Origin: Rubrobacter aplysinae
GTDB lineage: Bacteria; Actinomycetota; Rubrobacteria; Rubrobacterales; Rubrobacteraceae
DNA: 64,000 nucleotides
Direction of reading: 5' to 3'
Assembly (NCBI RefSeq): GCF_001029505.1
Contig: NZ_LEKH01000011.1
Location: 38,461-102,460, forward strand
The position numbers were made by a program, and so were the translations under genes. The notes beneath the pieces were generated by a model. That model had not been told where the DNA came from and made no database searches. It saw nothing but the letters and a program-made list of their open reading frames with translations. Shown piece after piece: positions 60,174 through 64,000 of the stretch. The number at the start of each line of letters is the position of its first letter. The first letter of the stretch is position 1.

Positions 60174-60734
60174 CTAGTCGTAGGAGACGGTCACGGACTC
60201 GCGCTCGGGTCCCTGGGCCTCGAAGTACTCGGCCTCCGAAAAGCCCATCGCACGAGAGAAGATCACGGCCGGGAAGCTCTGGATCCTGGTGTTGTAGGTA
60301 CCCACGGAGTCGTTGTAGTGCTGGCGGGCGAAGGAGATCTTGTTCTCCGTCGAGGTTAGCTCCTCCTGAAAGTCCCGTAGCACCCGGTCGGATTTGAGGT
60401 CCGGGTAGTTCTCGGCGACGGCGAAGAGGTTGCCTATCGCGCCGGAGAGTTGGGCCTCGGAGTCGGCCTGCTGGCGCGGGGACTGGGGCTGCATCGCCCG
60501 CGAGCGGGCGTTGGTCACCTCCGAAAGCACCTCCTGCTCCTGCTGGAAATACTTCTTCACGCCTTCGAGGAGGTTCGGGATCAGGTCGTACCGGCGCTTT
60601 AGCTGCACGTCTATCTGCCGCCACGACTCCTCCAGCTGGTTGCGCCGCTTCACCAGCCCGTTGTACGAGGAGATGGCGTACCCGACGACGAGCGCCACCA
60701 CGACCACCACGACGATAGTAGCGACTATACCCAC
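60174..60734 (-). CDS. lemA: LemA-family membrane protein
   Basis: The 186-residue protein has an N-terminal helix (IVATIVVVVVVALVVGYAI) and a helical cytoplasmic/extracellular domain with YNGLVKRRNQLEESWRQIDVQLKRR and FNTRIQSFPA-type end (here YNTRIQSFPAVIFSR). These are LemA signatures; the function is unknown. It is paired with htpX. GTG 60734 follows GGAGG. Confidence 0.92.
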   Translation of the reverse strand: MGIVATIVVVVVVALVVGYAISSYNGLVKRRNQLEESWRQIDVQLKRRYDLIPNLLEGVKKYFQQEQEVLSEVTNARSRAMQPQSPRQQADSEAQLSGAIGNLFAVAENYPDLKSDRVLRDFQEELTSTENKISFARQHYNDSVGTYNTRIQSFPAVIFSRAMGFSEAEYFEAQGPERESVTVSYD

Positions 60735-60812
60735 CGCGAAACCTCCAACGCTCGCCAGACTCAGCGTAGACTACAGATACTCCATTATACCCCTCCCGGA
60801 AACGGAGAACCC

Positions 60813-61556
60813 TTGCCCGAGTACGACGCGCTGGCGGACCTCTACAACGTCGAGTACGACCACGACTACGACCTCCCGCTCTGGCTGGACCTCGCCGCCC
60901 GCGAGCCCGGACCCATCATAGAGTGGGGCGCGGGCACGGGCCGTGTGGCGGAGCCTCTAGCCCGTGCCGGTCACGACGTTACCGCCGTCGAGATCTCGGA
61001 GGATATGGCCGCCCGGGGCCGGGAGAAAGGCGGCGCGGAGTGGATCACGGCCGACATGCGCCACGCGGACCCCGGGCACGATTTCGGGCTCGCCGTCTGC
61101 GCCTTCAACTCCTTTCTGTGCCTTACCACCCCGGACGACGCGCTGGCCTTCCTCGGCAACGCGGCGGCGCACCTGAAGCCCGGCGGCCTGCTCGGTATCG
61201 AGGTATCCGCCTTCCGTCCCGAGGAACTCGCCGCCCCGCCCGGCGGCCCCGCGCTGCAGCACGACCTGACGCGGGACCTCCCGGACGGCGGCACACTCGA
61301 ACGCTTCAGCGTCTCCTCCTACGACGCCGCCGAGCAGCTACTCACGATGCGGCTCTTCTACGAGCTTTACGACTCGGGTAACGTAATGTACGAGCGGAGA
61401 TCCGGCACACTGGAGATACGCCCCACCACCCGCGACGAGCTGTCTCTGATGCTGCGGCTCGCAGACTTCACGGTCGAGGCGGTGTACGGCGGCTTCGACG
61501 GCGAGCCATTCACCGCCGAGAGCGATCACCTCGTAGTGCTCGCCCGGCGCGGCTAG
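60813..61556 (+). CDS. SAM-dependent methyltransferase (class I)
   Basis: The 247-residue protein has the class I motifs IEWGAGTGRVAEPLARAG (motif I, about 32), VTAVEISEDMAARG (acidic loop), a motif near WITADMRH and FNSFLCLTTPDDALAFL after strand 4. The C-terminal part is of the methyltransf_25 type with a small lid. The substrate is not predictable. TTG 60813 follows GGAG by 6 nt. It converges on the next gene 6 bp away. Confidence 0.85.
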   Translation: MPEYDALADLYNVEYDHDYDLPLWLDLAAREPGPIIEWGAGTGRVAEPLARAGHDVTAVEISEDMAARGREKGGAEWITADMRHADPGHDFGLAVCAFNSFLCLTTPDDALAFLGNAAAHLKPGGLLGIEVSAFRPEELAAPPGGPALQHDLTRDLPDGGTLERFSVSSYDAAEQLLTMRLFYELYDSGNVMYERRSGTLEIRPTTRDELSLMLRLADFTVEAVYGGFDGEPFTAESDHLVVLARRG

Positions 61557-61562
61557 CCTCGG

Positions 61563-62309
61563 CTAGCCGTCCGAGGTGAGGTCCCGCCGCCCCACGGGCC
61601 TGCGGCGCGGCACGAACCTCGGAACCAGCTCGCAGTAGCGCCGGTAGGATTCCCCGAACCTCTGGCGCAGCTCCCGTTCCTCCAGGGGTAGCTGAAGCGC
61701 GAGCTGCGCCAGATACAACACCGCGAGCAGCACGAGACCCAGGTTCCGCGTCAACAACGCGGTCCCGGCGATGAGCAGGAAGTCCGTCACGTACAGCGGA
61801 TTGCGGACGTAGCGGTAAGGCCCTTCGAGCACGAGCCGCTGGGGCACGTTGTTCTCCTCCGCCCCCGCGCCCGGCGGAAACAGAGCCCCGGCGAAGAGTA
61901 GCCGCGCCCACCCCATCTTCGCCACAGCCCACGTCCCGACCCCGACGGAGACAATCAGCACTAGCCCACCAAGAAGCTGCAGCGGAAAAGCTCCCTGCCA
62001 GCTCCATCCGAGCCAGATCGGGGCGAGCAGGATCAGGGCCAGCGTCGTCCCGCCCCAGAGTATCCCAACCTCGACCACGTACCAGGCGACGATCCCCCGC
62101 CGCCTCAGCCAGCTCCGCCACAACGAGAGCACCGGATACGTAACCAGGTCTATGACCACCATCCCGCCGTAGAAGGCCGCCACGAACAGCGGGGTAAGTA
62201 TCCACCGTCCGAGTAGCAGGTCTCCCACACCACAGATTACGAAAGCGGCGACCCAGGCGACGGCGGGCACCAAGTGCATCTCGCCCCGCGCTCCGACCCG
62301 GCTCGCCAT
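61563..62309 (-). CDS. Membrane methyltransferase of the isoprenylcysteine methyltransferase family
   Basis: The 248-residue protein has about six hydrophobic segments and the ICMT/PEMT C-terminal signature GPYRYVRNPLYV (about 165) with EERELRQRFGESYRRY. These integral enzymes use SAM; bacterial members act on lipids or small molecules, not proven here. The minus-strand box TAGAAT (62322-62317) lies 7 bp before ATG 62309, predicting a leaderless mRNA. Confidence 0.82.
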   Translation of the reverse strand: MASRVGARGEMHLVPAVAWVAAFVICGVGDLLLGRWILTPLFVAAFYGGMVVIDLVTYPVLSLWRSWLRRRGIVAWYVVEVGILWGGTTLALILLAPIWLGWSWQGAFPLQLLGGLVLIVSVGVGTWAVAKMGWARLLFAGALFPPGAGAEENNVPQRLVLEGPYRYVRNPLYVTDFLLIAGTALLTRNLGLVLLAVLYLAQLALQLPLEERELRQRFGESYRRYCELVPRFVPRRRPVGRRDLTSDG

Positions 62310-62316
62310 GAAGCGT

Positions 62317-62322
62317 ATTCTA
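62317..62322 (-). promoter_or_regulatory. -10 box for a leaderless membrane methyltransferase transcript
   Basis: TAGAAT on the minus strand is followed by 7 bp and ATG 62309, the same spacing as at 26500 and 30234. Confidence 0.5.
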
Positions 62323-62352
62323 AAGCAACAGGCCCTACGGGTTCAGCGTAAG

Positions 62353-62928
62353 CTACTTTCCGCCGAGTATCCCGCCTACGCCCAGCTTCAACCCGGAAAC
62401 GCCCTCCGAAGCAATCTCGTCGCCGCGATGGTAGCGGCGGGTGAGACCGTAAGCACCGTGCTGTGGAGCGGAGTGCGACTCTACCTCATTGGCGGCGAGG
62501 TCCACGATCCACACCTCTGGAACGCCCGCCCCAGCATACAGGGGCAGCTTCACACTCCGGTCGTACTCCAGCGAGCTCTCCGACACCTCGACCAGTAGCA
62601 GCGCGTCCCCGGGACCGGGATGCTCCCGCTCGTAGAAGTCCTCCCGGAACCTGAGCAGCGCGAGGTCCGGCTGTGGCTCATTGTGCTCGTCCAGCCTTAC
62701 GGGGCCTTGCGGACTTACTATGTAATCTCCGACGGCGAAGCTCATGAGCAATCTGTTGAGCCGGTTTACAACAGCCTGATGCCTGCTGCCGATAGGCGAC
62801 ATCTCCACGACCTCCCCGTCCACGAGCTCGACCCGAGCCTCCTCGGATAGAATGCCGGCCTCGGCCATGCGATGGTACTCCGTGGTGTCGAAGCGGTGTC
62901 TGCGTACCGTAGCGCCCAACGTATCCAC
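62353..62928 (-). CDS. Uma2-family (DUF820) nuclease-like protein
   Basis: From GTG 62928 (AGGAGG 6 nt upstream) the product has 191 residues. It has the PD-(D/E)xK-like Uma2 pattern: VELVDGEVVEMSPIG near the start, PQPDLALLRF (catalytic aspartate) and LLVEVSESSLEYDRSVKLPLYAGAG (glutamate and lysine). Members are abundant in cyanobacteria and Actinobacteria, often stand-alone, with unclear function. The active-site residues are intact. An extension to 62961 lacks a ribosome site. Confidence 0.85.
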   Translation of the reverse strand: MDTLGATVRRHRFDTTEYHRMAEAGILSEEARVELVDGEVVEMSPIGSRHQAVVNRLNRLLMSFAVGDYIVSPQGPVRLDEHNEPQPDLALLRFREDFYEREHPGPGDALLLVEVSESSLEYDRSVKLPLYAGAGVPEVWIVDLAANEVESHSAPQHGAYGLTRRYHRGDEIASEGVSGLKLGVGGILGGK

Positions 62929-62981
62929 TCGGCTCCTCCTGCTAAGGGCGTGCCTCCACACCCGGATTCTAGCCCAACCAC

Positions 62982-63002
62982 CGGCTGAAAGCTGACGGCT
63001 GA
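62982..63002. repeat. Three tandem heptamers upstream of the Uma2 gene
   Basis: CGGCTGA, AAGCTGA and CGGCTGA are contiguous in the gap between the Uma2 start and the end of gltD. Confidence 0.6.
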
Positions 63003-63007
63003 CCGCT

Positions 63008-63958
63008 CTACGGCAGCAGCGTCTCGCCCATCAGGTACTCGTCGGCCTCGCGGGCGGCCTTGCGGCCTTCGGCTATTGCCCACACTATGAGGGAGGCTCC
63101 GCGCTTTGCGTCTCCGGCGACGAACATTCCGGGCTCGTGGGTGGCATATCCGCCGTTCCTGGTGGCGATCGCGCCGCCGCGCTCTCCGGTGCCCAGATCC
63201 AGATCCTGCATGAAGCGGTCCTGTACCGGGCCGGTGAAGCCGATGGCGAGCAGCACGAGATCGGCTTCCATGTCGAACTCCGTGCCCTCTTTGTAGACGG
63301 TCTTGCCTTCGGAGGTGCGCTCGGTCTCGACGGCGTTCATCTTCGTGACGTGGCCGTCCTCGCCCTCGAAGCCCTTTACGCCGACCTGCCACTGACGCTC
63401 GCCGCCCTCCTCGTGGGCCGCGTAGGTCTGGAGGATGAACGGCCAGTCGGGCCAGGTGTAATGGTCCGGGTTCTCCGGCGGCTTCGGGCCGTGGGTCAGG
63501 ACCCGGACGCTCTTCGCGCCCTCCCGGTTCGCGTTGCCCAGGCAGTCGGCGCTCGTGTCGCCGCCGCCGAGGATTATTACGTTCTTTCCTTCGGCCGTGA
63601 TCTCCTCTTCCTCCACCGGCAGCCCGGCCACGCGCCGGTTCTGCTGCGCCAGGTAATCCATCGCCAGGTGGATACCCCCAAGCTCCCGGCCCGGAACCTC
63701 TGTGTCCCGGCCCTGCAGCGCGCCAACGGCGAGTACCACGGCGTCATGCTCGCTCTTGAGCTGTTCCGTGGTCGGGTCCTCGCCGACGTGGCAGTTCGTG
63801 CGGAACTCGATGCCCTCCTCGGCCATGAGGTCTATGCGGCGGTCCACGACCCACTTCTCTATCTTGTAGTCCGGGATGCCGTAGCGCAGCAGGCCCCCGA
63901 TCTTGTCGTCCCGCTCGTACACGATCACGTGATGTCCGGCCCGGTTAAGCTGCTGCGC
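63008..63958 (-). CDS. gltD: Glutamate synthase small subunit, 5' part broken by a fold-back repeat
   Basis: Recognisable GltD runs from the stop at 63008 up to AQQLNRAGHHV at about 63958. GltD passes electrons from NADPH through FAD and Fe-S clusters to the large subunit. Seen are YERDDKIGGLLRYGIPDYKIEKW, the second dinucleotide fold VIILGGGDTSADCLG and the C-terminal FVAGDAKRGASLIVWAI. The upstream FAD motif and the N-terminal iron-sulfur domain are missing: beyond about 63958 the sequence is an inverted copy of 63848-63892 and no longer GltD, although the frame stays open to the window end. This looks like an artefact or rearrangement rather than a natural start. Confidence 0.85.
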   Translation of the reverse strand, partial: AQQLNRAGHHVIVYERDDKIGGLLRYGIPDYKIEKWVVDRRIDLMAEEGIEFRTNCHVGEDPTTEQLKSEHDAVVLAVGALQGRDTEVPGRELGGIHLAMDYLAQQNRRVAGLPVEEEEITAEGKNVIILGGGDTSADCLGNANREGAKSVRVLTHGPKPPENPDHYTWPDWPFILQTYAAHEEGGERQWQVGVKGFEGEDGHVTKMNAVETERTSEGKTVYKEGTEFDMEADLVLLAIGFTGPVQDRFMQDLDLGTGERGGAIATRNGGYATHEPGMFVAGDAKRGASLIVWAIAEGRKAAREADEYLMGETLLP

Positions 63959-63994
63959 TACGGCATCCCGGACTACAAGATAGAGAAGTGGGTC
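63848..63994. repeat. 45-bp perfect inverted repeat (63848-63892 and 63950-63994)
   Basis: The two 45-bp arms are exact reverse complements, separated by 57 bp. The inner 9 bp (GCGCAGCAG at 63884-63892, CTGCTGCGC at 63950-63958) fit the expected native gltD sequence on both sides and are probably the point where the strand switched. Arm two copies the gltD coding region for the segment ending YKIEKWV, in reverse. Confidence 0.9.
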
Positions 63995-64000
63995 TGCGGG

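Overview
The window is a 64 kb piece of a high-GC chromosome from an actinobacterium. The best fit by gene content is the Rubrobacter lineage: trehalose synthesis by several routes, a betaine-type BCCT carrier, an intein in an Rv2578c-type radical SAM protein, Rip3-like site-2 proteases and cytochrome bd. That placement is an inference from gene content, not from a marker gene. There is no prophage, insertion sequence, CRISPR array or rRNA. One tRNA (Gln, anticodon CUG) is present. The window is cut inside a gene at both ends.

Layout. 1-4473 (minus): one-carbon/methyl metabolism, with a DmdA-like GcvT protein (cut by the left edge), a cysteine synthase-family enzyme and a dimethylglycine/sarcosine dehydrogenase-like protein; an IclR-type palindrome sits at its predicted start of transcription. 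5244-15844 (plus): branched-chain amino acid synthesis, ilvB-ilvN-ilvC-ilvE, a small membrane protein, leuA, an unknown HExxH protein, leuB, cimA and a cyclase-family protein. Both ilvB and leuA are preceded by long leaders holding reading frames rich in Leu/Ile/Val codons next to strong hairpins, which looks like attenuation. 15872-20155 (minus): intein-split radical SAM protein, voltage-gated-type K+ channel, phosphoesterase and an orphan DNA methyltransferase. 20219-31347: mixed housekeeping genes (ribokinase, thioesterase, TPR protein, GFA-family protein, cobalamin-binding protein, site-2 protease with CBS domains, a family A DNA polymerase without a 5' nuclease domain, ACT protein, MFS carrier, LacI regulator). 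31612-33243: BCCT osmolyte carrier. 33348-47613 (minus): a six-gene alpha-glucan/trehalose block, glgE, treS fused to maltokinase, glgB, glgX, treZ, treY. 47723-51231: hydrolase, FMN alpha-hydroxyacid oxidase and a HAD phosphatase fused to a methyltransferase. 51298-57946: cydDC converging on cydAB and a small membrane protein. 58466-62961: a lone type IV pilin, two terminators, tRNA-Gln, htpX-lemA, two methyltransferases and a Uma2 nuclease-like protein. 63008-end: gltD, whose 5' part is broken by a fold-back inverted repeat.

How it fits together. The glucan block can make trehalose from glycogen (GlgX, TreY, TreZ), interconvert it with maltose (TreS), activate maltose (maltokinase) and return it to branched glucan (GlgE, GlgB). 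With the BCCT carrier and the glycine-betaine-type catabolic enzymes, this points to an organism that manages osmotic or desiccation stress.

Two patterns run through the window. First, several promoters put a -10 box 6-8 bases before the start codon, predicting leaderless mRNAs. Second, many gene junctions carry two to four tandem copies of a 7-11 bp unit. The sequence differs from site to site, but period, copy number and position recur; this is the most unusual pattern I found. All statements come from reading the sequence; no database search was possible.
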